Shown here: positions 27,162-39,240 of the stretch, piece after piece
How positions within the stretch are numbered: position 1 is the first letter of the stretch
Layout of the letters: every line of letters starts with the position of its first letter
Assembly: GCA_016869975.1 (NCBI GenBank)
Contig: VGCZ01000019.1
Coordinates: 34,034-98,033, forward strand
Source of the DNA: Alphaproteobacteria bacterium
GTDB lineage: Bacteria; Pseudomonadota; Alphaproteobacteria; Reyranellales; Reyranellaceae
DNA: 64,000 nt
Direction: 5' to 3'
The notes under the pieces: model-generated
The model's database searches: none
What the model saw: only the letters and a program-made list of their open reading frames with translations
What the model was told of the DNA's origin: nothing
Program-made: the position numbers and the translations under genes

Positions 27162-28763
27162 ATGTCGGCGTATGACTACATCGTTGTCGGGGCGGGTTCG
27201 GCGGGCTGCGTACTGGCCAACCGGCTGAGCGCGGATCCCACCAAGAAGGTGCTGCTGCTGGAAGCGGGCCGCAAGGACGACGGCTTTTGGATTCCGATCC
27301 CGGCGGGCTTCGCCAAGCTCCTGAACAACAAGGTCTACAACTGGAACTTCGCCACCGAGCCGGAGGACAACGTCAAGGGCCGCTCGATCCCGATCCCGCG
27401 CGGCAAGACCCTGGGCGGCTCGAGCTCGATCAACGGTATGCTGTACGTCCGCGGACAGCCGCTCGACTACGATACCTGGTCGCAGCTCGGCAATCGCGGC
27501 TGGTCGTACGAGTCGGTGCTGCCTTACTTCAAGCGGTCTGAGCACTTCGAGCGCGGCGGGGACGACAGCCGCGGCAAGACCGGCGAGCTCAACGTCGCCG
27601 ACATGTACGAGAAGCACGAGATTCTCGACGCCTTCATCGACGCCGGCGTCGCCGAGGGCTATCCGCGCACCGTCGACTACAACGACGGCAACCAGGAAGG
27701 CTTCGGCTACTACCAGGTGACGCAGAAGAACGGACGACGCTGGTCGACGGCGCGCGCCTTCCTCGACCCGGCGCGTGGGCGATCCAACCTGCAGATCGAG
27801 ACCGACGCGCAATGCAGCGGGCTGATCCTGGAGGGCAAGCGCTGCGTCGGCGTGCGTTACCGCCAGCACGGCCTGCCCAAGGAAGCGCGCGCCTCGGGCG
27901 AGGTGGTGCTTTGCGCCGGCGCGGTGCAGTCGCCCAACATCCTCGAGCTGTCGGGCATCGGCCAGCCCGAGCTGCTGAAGAAGCTCGGCATCGCCGTGAC
28001 CCACGAGCTACCGGGTGTCGGCGAGAACTACCGCGACCACTACGCCACGCGCATGGGCTGGCGCGTGAAGCTGCCGATCACGCTCAACGAGCAGACGCGC
28101 GGCCTGAAATTCCTGACTGAGCTGGCGAAGTACTACCTCCAGGGCCGCGGCATCCTCACCTTGACCGCCGGTATCGTGCATGGCTTCGTCAAGACGCGGC
28201 CCGAGCTCGCCGGACCCGATATCCAGTATCACTTCGCGCACGCCAGCTACGGCAACGCCGCCGACCGCAAGCTGGAGAAGGAGCCCGGCATGACGGTGGC
28301 GGTGTGCCAGCTCAGGCCGGAATCGAAGGGCTCGATCCACGTGAAGTCCAACGATCCCTTCGCCGCGCCGGCGATCCGCCCGAACTTCCTCGCCGAGGAG
28401 GTCGATCGGCAATGCCTGATCGACGGCATGAAGATCGCGCGCCGCGTGATCGAGAACTCGAAGATGGACAAGTACCGCGCCTTCGAGTTCCGCCCCGGCC
28501 CCGAGGTCAAAACCGACGCGCAGTGGCTCGATTTCGCGCGCATCAACGGCCAGACCGTGTTCCACCCGATCGGCACCTGCAAGATGGGCAACGATCCGAT
28601 GGCGGTGGTCGACGACCAGCTGCGGGTGCATGGCATCGGAGGCCTGCGCGTCGCCGACGCCGCGATCATGCCGACCCTGGTCAGCGGCAACACCAACGCC
28701 CCCTGCATCATGATCGGCGAGAAGGCCGCCGACATGATGAAGGAGGCGGCGAAGGTGGCGTGA
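27162..28763 (+). CDS. GMC family FAD-dependent oxidoreductase
   Basis: Oxidises an alcohol to an aldehyde or ketone. The 533-residue protein has the FAD-binding YIVVGAGSAGCVLANRLS (5-22) and the GMC signatures GKTLGGSSSINGMLYVRG and GAVQSPNILELSGIG. Active-site residues are His in FHPIGTCKMG and Asn in SGNTNAPCIMIGEKAADM near the C-terminus. It looks like a choline- or aryl/aliphatic-alcohol dehydrogenase without signal peptide. It opens a plus-strand run with the DmpA-type peptidase and the Opp-type transporter, suggesting oxidation of a product released from an imported substrate. Confidence 0.93.
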   Translation: MSAYDYIVVGAGSAGCVLANRLSADPTKKVLLLEAGRKDDGFWIPIPAGFAKLLNNKVYNWNFATEPEDNVKGRSIPIPRGKTLGGSSSINGMLYVRGQPLDYDTWSQLGNRGWSYESVLPYFKRSEHFERGGDDSRGKTGELNVADMYEKHEILDAFIDAGVAEGYPRTVDYNDGNQEGFGYYQVTQKNGRRWSTARAFLDPARGRSNLQIETDAQCSGLILEGKRCVGVRYRQHGLPKEARASGEVVLCAGAVQSPNILELSGIGQPELLKKLGIAVTHELPGVGENYRDHYATRMGWRVKLPITLNEQTRGLKFLTELAKYYLQGRGILTLTAGIVHGFVKTRPELAGPDIQYHFAHASYGNAADRKLEKEPGMTVAVCQLRPESKGSIHVKSNDPFAAPAIRPNFLAEEVDRQCLIDGMKIARRVIENSKMDKYRAFEFRPGPEVKTDAQWLDFARINGQTVFHPIGTCKMGNDPMAVVDDQLRVHGIGGLRVADAAIMPTLVSGNTNAPCIMIGEKAADMMKEAAKVA

Positions 28764-28794
28764 CCCCTCGGGAGCGCCGGCATCCCGCCCGCTC

Positions 28795-29811
28795 ATGACG
28801 CGCGCGCGGGACCTCGGACTCGCCTGCGGCCGGCTGCCGCCGGGACCGCTCAACCTGATCAGCGATGTGCCCGGCGTGTCGGTCGGGCACGCGACGCTGG
28901 TGGACGACGACATCCGTACCGGCGTGACTGCCATCCGCCCGCACCCCGGCGATGTCTTCCGTGACCGTCCCATCGCCGCGGCCGACGTGCTCAACGGTTT
29001 CGGCAAGAGCATCGGGCTGATGCAGGTCGAGGAGCTCGGCCAGATCGAGACGCCGATCCTGCTCACCAATACGCTGTCGGTGGGCACCTGCGGCACGGCC
29101 CTGATCCGCCGCGCGATCGCCGAGAACCCGGACATCGGGCGGCGGACCAGCACGGTCAATCCCGTCGTGCTCGAGTGCAACGACGGCTACCTCAACGACA
29201 TCCAGGCGCTCGCCGTCACCGAGGCCGACGCGCTCGGCGCAATCGACGCGGCGCGCACCGCGTTCGCAGTCGGCGCGGTGGGTGCCGGCACCGGCATGAG
29301 CTGCTTCGGCTTCAAGGGCGGCATCGGCAGCGCCTCGCGCAGGCTCACCCTCGATGGCGCTGTGTTCCATCTCGGCGCGCTTGTGCTGGCTAATTTCGGC
29401 CGTGCCGGCGACTTGCGCCTGCCCGACGGCCGCCGGGTCGCGCCACCGGATCACGTCACCACGCCCGAGCAAGGCTCGGTCATCGTGATCGTCGCAACGG
29501 ATATCCCGCTGGAGCATCGCCAACTGCAGCGGGTCATCCGCCGCGCCGGCGCCGGCCTCGCGCGGCTGGGCTCGTTCTACGGCCATGGCAGCGGCGACAT
29601 CTTCCTCGGCCTCACCACAGCCAACCGCACCCCGCACGACGCGACGTCCGACCTGCTGCCGATGCGCGTCATCGCCGAAAGCCGCATCGATCTTCTGTTC
29701 GAGGCGGTGGCCGACACCACCCAGGAGGCTGTGCTCGACGCATTGGTCGCCGCGCCCGATACGGTGGGCCGCGCCGGCCATCGGCGCTTCGGGCTGGCCA
29801 GCGCGCTGTAG
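28795..29811 (+). CDS. P1/DmpA family (S58) aminopeptidase
   Basis: An N-terminal nucleophile hydrolase that removes N-terminal residues from peptides, D-amino-acid esters or beta-peptides. The 338-residue precursor should cut itself before Ser228 in PEQGSVIVIVATD, which matches the Gly-Ser cleavage site of DmpA. The N-terminal PGVSVGHATLVDDDIRTGVTAIRP and VGTCGTALIRR segments, and GAVGAGTGMSCFGFKGGIG in the middle, are family hallmarks. It lies between the GMC gene and a peptide-type ABC operon, so an imported small peptide or amide is a natural substrate. Confidence 0.92.
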   Translation: MTRARDLGLACGRLPPGPLNLISDVPGVSVGHATLVDDDIRTGVTAIRPHPGDVFRDRPIAAADVLNGFGKSIGLMQVEELGQIETPILLTNTLSVGTCGTALIRRAIAENPDIGRRTSTVNPVVLECNDGYLNDIQALAVTEADALGAIDAARTAFAVGAVGAGTGMSCFGFKGGIGSASRRLTLDGAVFHLGALVLANFGRAGDLRLPDGRRVAPPDHVTTPEQGSVIVIVATDIPLEHRQLQRVIRRAGAGLARLGSFYGHGSGDIFLGLTTANRTPHDATSDLLPMRVIAESRIDLLFEAVADTTQEAVLDALVAAPDTVGRAGHRRFGLASAL

Positions 29812-29902
29812 CCCGAACCGTCTCGGCGTGAGAATTGCTTTGCCCGCACCGGGGTGGTTTGATGCGAGCCTGTCCGACCGAACGGACCTGAGGGGATGTG
29901 AC

Positions 29903-31510
29903 ATGCGAAAACTAGGCTTGGCAGCGGCGGCGCTCGCCCTGTTCGTGGGCGCGGCCGCGGAGGCGCAGCAGCAGACGCCGCGCCGGGGTGGCACGATCCG
30001 GATGACGGGGCCTTATGCCGCGAGCTTCGGCAGCCTCGACCCGCATGCGACGCCGCGCGCGCAGGACGACATCGTCAACAAGGCGATCCACCGCACGCTC
30101 TACAACTGGGATTCGGCCGCCAACAAGCTGGTCCCCGAGCTGATCGTGTCGCAGACGGTGTCGGCCGACGGCCTGACCTATACCCTGAAGCTGCGCAGCG
30201 ACGCGTTCTTCCATAACGGCCGCAAGTTCACCGCCGACGACGTGATCTGGTCGTTCACGCGTATCATGGACGGCTCCAAGGGCTTCGCCGCCGCGCGCTA
30301 TGTGCGCATCATCAAGGGCGCGGTCGACGTCGAGAAGGGCACGGCCAAGGAGATCGCCGGCCTGAAGAAGATCGACGATCACACCCTGGAGATGACGCTC
30401 TCGGAGTTGGTCGATCCCGCCTTCTACTTCTTCCACGGCAGCACCGCGATCCTGCCCAAGGAGGAGGTCGAGAAGGGCAACTTCGCCGCCGCCCCCGTGG
30501 GCCTGGGCCCGTTCATCTTCAAGGAACACATCCCGGGCAGCCGCGTCGTGGCCACGCGCTTCGACAAGTTCTACAAGCCCGGCAAGCCCTACGCCGACAC
30601 CTTGGTCGTGCAGATCATGGCCGAGGCCGCGGCGCGCGACCTCGCCTTCCGCAACAAGGAGATCGACACCTCGATCCTCGGGCCGGCGCAGTACCAGATC
30701 TATCTCGCCGATCCCCAGCTCAAGAACGGCGTGCTCGAGGTAGCGGAGATGTTCACCCGCGCGCTCACGCTCAACCATGACGCGGTGATCGGCGGCAAGA
30801 AGCCGTTCGCCGACAAGCGCGTGCGCCAGGCGATCAACCACGCCATCGACACCGACCTGATCATCAAGCGCCTGGCCAAGGACAAGGCCTATCGGGCCAC
30901 GAGCTGGCTGCCGCTCTCCTCGCCGGCGTATGACAAGGCGCTGAAGCCCTACGCCTTCGATCCCGAGAAGGCCAAGAAGCTGCTGGCTGACGCGGGCTAT
31001 CCCAACGGCTTCGAGTTCGAGCTGACCACCAGCCGCAACGAGAGCTGGGGCCTGCCGATCGTCGAGGCGATGCAGCAGATGCTGGCGCGCGTCGGCATCA
31101 AGATCACGCCCAAGATCGTCGAGGTCACGGTGCTGACCGAGATCGCGCAGAAGGGCGACCACCAGGCCTATATCGGGTCGAACCTCACCGGCCCGGACTC
31201 CTCGGCGACCTTGCGCTGCTACTACTCCAAGACGCCGCGCACGGCTTGCAACTACACCGGCTTCAAGAACGACGCCTTCGACAAGCTGTTCGAGGCGGCG
31301 GGCCAGGAGAAGGACCCGGCCAAGCGCAACGACCTGCTGCGCCAGGCCAACAACCTGCTCTACGACGAGGCGCCTGTGTGGTTCTTCAACTACAACAAGG
31401 CGGTCATGGCCTTCCAGCCGTGGATCCACGGCCTGCAGGCCAACCCGACCGAGATCACCCACCAGTATGTCGAGGATATCTGGGTCGACGAGCGCTCGCC
31501 GGTGAAGTGA
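29903..31510 (+). CDS. Periplasmic peptide-type substrate-binding protein (SBP family 5)
   Basis: A 535-residue binding protein. The ATG at 29903 follows AGGGGATG. A signal peptide (MRKLGLAAAALALFVGAAAEAQ) precedes the family core (SQTVSADGLTYTLKLRSDAFFHNGRKFTADDVIWSFTRI) and KRVRQAINHAIDTDLIIKRL. It is the first gene of a complete transporter set with two permeases and two ATPases following in order on the same strand. A family-A palindrome lies between it and the first permease, a place where many such operons reduce downstream expression relative to the binding protein. Confidence 0.94.
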   Translation: MRKLGLAAAALALFVGAAAEAQQQTPRRGGTIRMTGPYAASFGSLDPHATPRAQDDIVNKAIHRTLYNWDSAANKLVPELIVSQTVSADGLTYTLKLRSDAFFHNGRKFTADDVIWSFTRIMDGSKGFAAARYVRIIKGAVDVEKGTAKEIAGLKKIDDHTLEMTLSELVDPAFYFFHGSTAILPKEEVEKGNFAAAPVGLGPFIFKEHIPGSRVVATRFDKFYKPGKPYADTLVVQIMAEAAARDLAFRNKEIDTSILGPAQYQIYLADPQLKNGVLEVAEMFTRALTLNHDAVIGGKKPFADKRVRQAINHAIDTDLIIKRLAKDKAYRATSWLPLSSPAYDKALKPYAFDPEKAKKLLADAGYPNGFEFELTTSRNESWGLPIVEAMQQMLARVGIKITPKIVEVTVLTEIAQKGDHQAYIGSNLTGPDSSATLRCYYSKTPRTACNYTGFKNDAFDKLFEAAGQEKDPAKRNDLLRQANNLLYDEAPVWFFNYNKAVMAFQPWIHGLQANPTEITHQYVEDIWVDERSPVK

Positions 31511-31522
31511 TCTCAACGCTCT

Positions 31523-31551
31523 CGCCTTCCCCCGCGACGCGGGGGAAGGCG
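31523..31551. repeat. Palindrome, family A
   Basis: A perfect 13-base inverted repeat, CGCCTTCCCCCGC with GCGGGGGAAGGCG, loop GAC, between the binding-protein gene and the first permease gene. A stable hairpin here could protect the binding-protein mRNA. Confidence 0.85.
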
Positions 31552-31572
31552 ACGCAGACCTCGTAGGGTCGA

Positions 31573-32508
31573 ATGCTCACAGTCCTCGTCCGTCGGCTTC
31601 TCAACGTCGTGCCGACTCTCGTCGCCGTCATCGCGCTGGTCTTCCTGTTGTTCAGCGTGCTGCCGGGCAGCTTCATCTCGGGCATGAACGAGGACGGCCG
31701 CGGCCTGGTCGATCCGGCGGTGATGGAGCGCATGCGCAAGGAGATGGGGCTCGACGACCCGCTCCACGAACGCTTCGCCAAGTACATCGCCAAGACCTTC
31801 GTCGGCGATTTCGGCGTCTCTTTCCGCACCCGCGAGCCGGTGACCAAGCTGATCGGCGACCGGCTGTGGCCGTCGCTGAAGCTGGTGCTGGCCTCGATGC
31901 TCTTCGCCATCGTCATCGGCGTGCCTTTGGGCTTCATCGCCGCGCTCAAGCCGGGCAGCGTCACCGACACCACCTCGATGGTGGTGGCGATCTCAGGCTT
32001 GTCGCTGCCCAAGTTCTGGCTCGGCCTGATGCTGATGTATCTCTTCGCGCTGCAGCTCAAGATCCTGCCCAGCTTCGGCTATGGCGACGGCGGGCTGACC
32101 CACCTCACCCTGCCGGCCATCGCGCTGGGTGTCAGCCCGATGGCGCTGCTGGCGCGTACAACCCGCGCAGCGGTGCTCGAGGTGCTCAACGCCGATTTCG
32201 TGCGCACCGCGCGTAGCAAGGGCATGAGCGAGCCGCGCGTCGTGACCTGGCACGTCATGCGCAACGCGCTGGTCCTCGTGATCACCACCATCGGCCTGCA
32301 GTTCGGCTCGCTGATGGGTCAGGCCGTGGTGGTCGAGAAGCTGTTCGCCTGGCCGGGTGTCGGCTCGCTGCTGGTCGACTCGGTGTTCCAGCGCGACATC
32401 CCGGCGGTGCAGGGCTGCATCCTGCTGATCGTGCTCTTCTTCCTCGCCATCAACACGCTGATCGATCTCGCCTACGTGACGATCGATCCGCGCATCCGCT
32501 ACGCTTGA
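31573..32508 (+). CDS. Peptide-type ABC transporter permease (OppB/DppB-like)
   Basis: A 311-residue permease. The N-terminal helix MLTVLVRRLLNVVPTLVAVIALVF and the FSVLPGSFISGM segment match DppB. The EAA loop is RTARSKGMSEPRVVTWHVMRNALV. VVVEKLFAWPGVGSLLVDSVFQRDIPAVQG closes the family signature. It pairs with the downstream permease, 10 bases away. Confidence 0.93.
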   Translation: MLTVLVRRLLNVVPTLVAVIALVFLLFSVLPGSFISGMNEDGRGLVDPAVMERMRKEMGLDDPLHERFAKYIAKTFVGDFGVSFRTREPVTKLIGDRLWPSLKLVLASMLFAIVIGVPLGFIAALKPGSVTDTTSMVVAISGLSLPKFWLGLMLMYLFALQLKILPSFGYGDGGLTHLTLPAIALGVSPMALLARTTRAAVLEVLNADFVRTARSKGMSEPRVVTWHVMRNALVLVITTIGLQFGSLMGQAVVVEKLFAWPGVGSLLVDSVFQRDIPAVQGCILLIVLFFLAINTLIDLAYVTIDPRIRYA

Positions 32509-32518
32509 GGCCGCCATC

Positions 32519-33340
32519 ATGAAATGGGGCACCAATCTCTGGGTCGGCGGCGGGCTGGTCGGCGTGTCGATCCTGGTCGGCGTCTTCGCCGACGTTATCC
32601 AGCTCGCCGATCCGGTGACCAGCGCCAACCTGATGAACGCGGAGATCCCGCCCGGCCGCGAGTTCCCCTTCGGCACCGACGCGCAGGGCCGCGACATCTA
32701 CTCCCGCATCGTGCACGGCGCGCGCATCTCGCTCACCGTCGGGCTGGTGTCGCAGATCGCCAACTCGATCATCGGCGTCACCCTGGGGCTCACCGCCGGC
32801 TATTGGGGCGGCTGGTGGGACGATTTCGTCAGCGGGCTGACCAACCTCATGCTGGCGATCCCCTCGCTGATCTTCGCGCTCGCCATCATGGCGATCCTCG
32901 GGCCCGGCCTGGTGAGCCTGCTGATCGCGCTGGGGCTGACCAACTGGTCGTATTCCTGCCGCATCGCGCGCGCCCAGGTGCTGTCACTCAAATCGCAGGG
33001 CTACATCCAGGCTGCGCGCATCCTGGGCTACGGCGACCTCAGAATCATGTTCACGCAATTGCTGCCCAACATGCTGGGGCCGCTGATCGTCATGGCCACC
33101 CTGGGCATGGGCGGCGCGATCCTCGCCGAGGCGGCGCTGTCCTTCCTCGGCCTGGGCATCCGCCCGCCCTATCCGAGCTGGGGCAGCATGCTCTCGGACG
33201 CGCGCGAGCAGATCAACACGGCGCCGTGGCTCTCGGTGTTTCCCGGCCTGGCGATCTTCCTCACGGTGCTGGGCCTGAACCTGCTGGGCGACGGCCTGCG
33301 CGACATCCTCGACCCGCAGTCGAAGGAGCGAACGGCTTGA
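32519..33340 (+). CDS. Peptide-type ABC transporter permease (OppC/DppC-like)
   Basis: A 273-residue permease with the GTDAQGRDIYSRIVHGARISLTVG segment, an EAA loop (QAARILGYGDLRIMFTQLLPNM), and AILAEAALSFLGLGIRPPYPSWGSML before the C-terminal LNLLGDGLRDILDP. It forms the channel with the preceding gene. Its stop (TGA at 33338) overlaps a TTG that could start the next gene, but an ATG at 33367 is preferred. Confidence 0.93.
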   Translation: MKWGTNLWVGGGLVGVSILVGVFADVIQLADPVTSANLMNAEIPPGREFPFGTDAQGRDIYSRIVHGARISLTVGLVSQIANSIIGVTLGLTAGYWGGWWDDFVSGLTNLMLAIPSLIFALAIMAILGPGLVSLLIALGLTNWSYSCRIARAQVLSLKSQGYIQAARILGYGDLRIMFTQLLPNMLGPLIVMATLGMGGAILAEAALSFLGLGIRPPYPSWGSMLSDAREQINTAPWLSVFPGLAIFLTVLGLNLLGDGLRDILDPQSKERTA

Positions 33341-33366
33341 GTGGCGCTCCCAAAGAGGATGGGCGC

Positions 33367-35323
<1,957 letters not shown>

Positions 35324-36273
35324 CCTGATACGCGCCAGGAAGCCGCGCACCGCGTCGCGCGTCTCCTCGCCGCGGCCGACCAGCAGATGCCCGCCGGTGT
35401 CGAAGACGTGCAGCGTCGCGTCGGGAATCGCGCGCGCGGCGAACTCGGCGGCCGGCAGCGTATTAAACTGGTCGTCCCGCGCGGAGATCACCAGCGTCGG
35501 TGCGGTGATCCGTTCGAGCGGTGGGCGACGCGTGTCAGGCCTGCTGTCGATGTTGATCCCGGCGAACCGCAGCGACAGCGGTTCGATCGATCGGACGATG
35601 CGCATCACCTGATCCCGTTCGGCCTGTGAGGCGGCAGCGACGAGCTCGGGTCGCACACCCAGGAAACGGATCAGCACCGACGGCGCCAGCTTTTCGCCAA
35701 GCCACCAGATGAAATCGGCGCCGACATTGACCAGCCAGAAGACGAAGCGGCTGCCGCGACTGCCTTCGATGTTGACGGGAGAGGTCGGCGCATAGGTGCC
35801 GGGGACGATCAGGACAAGCGCGGCGACTCTCTGCGGGTGGCGAATCGCCAGCTCGATCGCCGACCGCGCGCCGGCCGAGACGCCGACGACGACGGCCGCG
35901 GCGGCATCGAGCGTCGTCAGCAGCGCCGCGTGGGCATCGGCCTGCGCGGCGTCGGACACGTCCGCCGGAACCGGCGTGCGCAGATAGCCGAAGCGCGACG
36001 GCGCGATGATCCGGAAGCCGTCGTCGACGAAGGTCGCGGCGTTGGCCAGCCCCTGATCGAAGCCGCCGCCCGCGCCATGGATCGACAGCAGCGGCACGCC
36101 CGCGCCGCTTACCGCGTACTCGATGGGGCCATGGGCGGTGCTGGCGATCAGGCTGCCCTGCGCCGCTGCGCTGCGGGCCACCGCGAGCTCCCGTCGATAG
36201 CGCAGGATCACGACGGTGGCGGCGACCGCCAGAGCCACGAAGCCCGCGACGAGCATGGCTCCAATGGTGGACA

Positions 36274-36756
36274 TCAGGCCGCCTTGTTCCCCTGCAGCAT
36301 CGATACGAACTTCGATACGAACGGCAGGAACTTGCGCTCCTTCACATCGCCCTGGCGAATGGCGACGACGACCCGCGGCGTGGCGTCGGCCAGCGCCTCC
36401 ATTTCGGCAAAGGCTTCCTTGGGCGACGAGCCGCCATGCGTCAGGAAGAACGCGACGCTGCGGAGGCGGCCCGAACGCTGCCGCAGGTAGGCTCGGACCG
36501 GCGTGGCCGCGTGCCATGCCCACATGGGACCGCCGACCACCACCAGATCGTAGTCGGACGGGCTGCGCTGCGGCGCGCCGATCTCCGGCAGCTTGCCCGC
36601 CCAACCGTCGTAGCCGGCCCTCAGGGCGCTGAGAATCCCCGGCCAGTAGCGATCGCAGCGAATCTCCTCGACATCCGCCGCGAGCGCTTGGGCGATGGCA
36701 TTGGCGACCACGCGCGAGTTTCCCGACAGCGAATAGAAGACGACAAGGGTTCGCAT
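36274..36756 (-). CDS. Flavodoxin-like protein
   Basis: A 160-residue FMN-binding electron carrier or quinone-reductase-like protein. The first strand and phosphate loop read [25 protein letters not shown], and [24 protein letters not shown] forms the second flavin loop, with the Trp and Tyr-like aromatics typical of this class. It is shorter at the N-terminus than the open frame (36810), with MRTLVVF at 36756 the natural start. It is coupled to the hydrolase gene by a 4-base overlap. A role in electron supply is inferred only from the fold. Confidence 0.88.
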   Translation of the reverse strand: MRTLVVFYSLSGNSRVVANAIAQALAADVEEIRCDRYWPGILSALRAGYDGWAGKLPEIGAPQRSPSDYDLVVVGGPMWAWHAATPVRAYLRQRSGRLRSVAFFLTHGGSSPKEAFAEMEALADATPRVVVAIRQGDVKERKFLPFVSKFVSMLQGNKAA

Positions 36757-36941
36757 GGCCGACGCTCCGTGCATGCCGCACGATCGAAAGCCTATCGACG
36801 CGTCGGCCACTTGCCTTGAGGCAGGTCAAGACCCAGCCCCAACGGGCCGACGGCCGGCGATTGCGCAAACCCGTCATGCCTTGCCCTTGGCGGCGCGCTG
36901 GTCGATGTTGCCCTCGGAAAAAGAAACCGGAGGAAACGCGA

Positions 36942-38153
36942 ATGGCCGGGCCGCTGGCGGGTGTGAGGATTTTGGACTGCACGTCTGTCGTGCTCGGCCC
37001 GTGGGCGGCGCAGCAGCTGGGCGATCTCGGCGCCGACGTGATCAAGATCGAGTCACCGGAGGGCGACACGACGCGCCAGCTCGGGCCCAAGCGCAATCCC
37101 GACATGGCCGCCTTCTATCTTGGCTGCAATCGCAACAAGCGCAGCATCATCCTCGACCTGAAGAAGCCGGACGGACGGCAGGCGCTGTTCGACCTGGCCA
37201 AGAACGCCGACGTGCTGATGCATAATTACCGGCCCGAGCCCGCCGCTCGGCTGGGCGTGCCCTATGAGGCGTTCGAGAAGATCAACCCGCGCCTGATCTA
37301 CCTCGCGACCTACGGCTATCGAGCCGCCGGGCCGATGGGGCCGAAGGCGGCCTATGACGACATCATCCAGGCCGGCTCGGGGCTGGCCATGCTGCAGACC
37401 GTGGTCGCCGGCGCGCCGCGCTTCCTGCCGACCATCGTCGCCGACAAGACCAGCTCCAACGGCGTGGTCTCCGCCGTGCTCGCCGCGCTCTACGAGCGCG
37501 AGCGCTCGGGCAAGGGCCAGTCGATCGAGGTGCCGATGTTCGAGACCCTGGTCTCGTTCGTCATGGTCGAGCATCTCTACGGCGAGACCTTCATGCCGCC
37601 GGCGCCCGAGGGCACCGGCTATCGCCGCCTGCTCAACAAGGAGCGCCGCCCCTACCCCAGCAAGGACGGCTTCTTCGCCCTCCTGCCCTACACCGATCAG
37701 CACTGGCGCGAGTTCTGTCAGCTGATCGGCCGTAACGAGATCATGGCCGATCCGCGCTTCGCGTCGCTGGCGACGCGGCTGACCAATATCGAGGTGGTCT
37801 ACGCGACCCTGGCCGAGATCTGCGCCACGCGCAGCAACGCCGAATGGGTCGAGCTTCTGAAAGACAGCAACGTGCCGCACGGCCCGGTCAACACGCTGGA
37901 GGATCTGCTGAAGGACGAGCAGCTCAACGCTACCGGCTTCTGGCAGGAGCTCGAGCATCCCAGCGAGGGCAAGATCCGTGTCCCCGGCATCCCGCCCAAG
38001 TTCAGCCGCACGCCGGCGAGCATCCGCCGCCTGCAACCGCGCCTGGGCGAGCACAGCGTCGAGGTGCTGCGCGAGGCCGGCTTCGCCGAGGAGCGCATCC
38101 AGTCGATGCTCGCCTCCGGCGCAACCAGGGACGGCAACAAGGCGAAGGCGTAG
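36942..38153 (+). CDS. Class III CoA-transferase (CaiB/BaiF family)
   Basis: A 403-residue CoA-transferase, the third in the window. Family motifs are VRILDCTSVVLGPWAAQQLGDLGADVIKIE, SIILDLKKPDGRQALFDL, YDDIIQAGSGLAMLQ with the presumed nucleophilic Asp, and GKGQSIEVPMFETLVSFVMVEHL. The ATG at 36942 is fixed by GGAGGA seven bases upstream. It is divergent from the flavodoxin gene. A lactonase-type gene follows on the same strand after 139 bases with a family-A palindrome. The acid substrate is unknown. Confidence 0.93.
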   Translation: MAGPLAGVRILDCTSVVLGPWAAQQLGDLGADVIKIESPEGDTTRQLGPKRNPDMAAFYLGCNRNKRSIILDLKKPDGRQALFDLAKNADVLMHNYRPEPAARLGVPYEAFEKINPRLIYLATYGYRAAGPMGPKAAYDDIIQAGSGLAMLQTVVAGAPRFLPTIVADKTSSNGVVSAVLAALYERERSGKGQSIEVPMFETLVSFVMVEHLYGETFMPPAPEGTGYRRLLNKERRPYPSKDGFFALLPYTDQHWREFCQLIGRNEIMADPRFASLATRLTNIEVVYATLAEICATRSNAEWVELLKDSNVPHGPVNTLEDLLKDEQLNATGFWQELEHPSEGKIRVPGIPPKFSRTPASIRRLQPRLGEHSVEVLREAGFAEERIQSMLASGATRDGNKAKA

Positions 38154-38172
38154 ATTTTACCGTCGTCGCCTT

Positions 38173-38220
38173 GGAGCCATCGCATATGGCTCCTCCTCCC
38201 CGCTCGCGGGGAGAGGGAGG
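38173..38220. repeat. Palindrome, family A, next to a second short inverted repeat
   Basis: GGAGCCAT...ATGGCTCC (38173-38193) runs directly into CCTCCTCCCCGC / GCGGGGAGAGGGAGG, followed by AAAACGTC. The tail matches those near 21707 and 54322. It lies between the CoA-transferase and the lactonase-type gene. Confidence 0.75.
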
Positions 38221-38292
38221 AAAACGTCAAGTGCGATCACCCTGCGCGTCATCCTGGGATCGCATCAGATATTCACACGGGGAGAGCGAATC

Positions 38293-39234
38293 ATGTGGCA
38301 GCCCAGCGAGCGGTATCCCGATCCGTCGGTCCGCATCCTCGATCCGTCCTTCGTCAAGTACCGCCTGCCATTGGCCTCGGTCGAGCGCCTCCACACGGGA
38401 TGCCGCTGGTCCGAGGGACCGGTGTGGATCGGCGACATGCGCTCTTTGCTGTGGAGCGACATCCCCAACAACCGCATCCTGCGTTGGGACGAGGAGACCG
38501 GCGCGGTGTCGGCCTTCCGCAAGCCCAGCAACAACGCCAACGGCAATACACGCGACCGCCAGGGCCGGCTCGTCACCTGCGAGCACGACTCGCGGCGCGT
38601 CACCCGCACCGAGATCGACGGCGCGATCACCGTGCTGGCCGACAGCTACAACGGCCGAAAGCTGAACTCGCCTAACGACGTCGTGGTGAAGTCCGACGGC
38701 TCGATCTGGTTCACCGACCCGGTGTTCGGCATCTCCGGCTACTACGAGGGCCACAAGGACGAGTCCGAGAACAAGCCGGCCGTCTATCGCCTCGACGGCA
38801 AGACCGGCAAACTCACCGTCATGGCCGACGACATTGCCGGCCCCAATGGTCTCGCCTTCTCGCCCGACGAAAAGATTCTCTACGTCGTGGCCTCGCGCGC
38901 CGAGCCGACGCGCCAGATCCTCGCCTACGACGTGACGGGCGGCGGCACCAAGCTCGGCAAGGTGAAGGTGGCGATCGACGCCCAAGGCGGATCGCCCGAC
39001 GGCTTCCGCGTCGATGTTGACGGCAATCTCTGGTGCGGCTGGGGCATGGGTAGCGCCGAGTTCGACGGCGTGCGCGTCTTCAACCCCCAGGGACAGCCGA
39101 TCGGCCATATCGAGCTGCCCGAACGCTGCGCCAACCTCTGCTTTGGCGGCCGCTACCGCAACCGGCTGTTCATGGCGGCGAGCCATAGTTTGTATTCACT
39201 CTACGTCAACACGCAGGGGGTGGCCGGCGGGTGA
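38293..39234 (+). CDS. SMP-30/gluconolactonase family protein
   Basis: A 313-residue six-bladed beta-propeller of the SMP-30/LRE family that hydrolyses sugar lactones or related esters with a divalent metal. Metal and active-site residues typical of the family are visible: Glu in CRWSEGPVWIG, Asn in KLNSPNDVVVKSDGSIWFTDP and the Asp in GSPDGFRVDVDGNLW. The ATG at 38293 follows GGGGAGAG. There is no signal peptide. It precedes a binding-protein gene by 145 bases that hold a family-B repeat. Confidence 0.91.
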   Translation: MWQPSERYPDPSVRILDPSFVKYRLPLASVERLHTGCRWSEGPVWIGDMRSLLWSDIPNNRILRWDEETGAVSAFRKPSNNANGNTRDRQGRLVTCEHDSRRVTRTEIDGAITVLADSYNGRKLNSPNDVVVKSDGSIWFTDPVFGISGYYEGHKDESENKPAVYRLDGKTGKLTVMADDIAGPNGLAFSPDEKILYVVASRAEPTRQILAYDVTGGGTKLGKVKVAIDAQGGSPDGFRVDVDGNLWCGWGMGSAEFDGVRVFNPQGQPIGHIELPERCANLCFGGRYRNRLFMAASHSLYSLYVNTQGVAGG

Positions 39235-39240
39235 TCGCTT

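Noticed and set aside
36275..37105. N-terminal extension of the alpha/beta hydrolase frame
   Set aside because: It runs antiparallel-free through the flavodoxin gene in another frame and past its promoter; the ATG at 36274 gives a normal membrane-anchored hydrolase.
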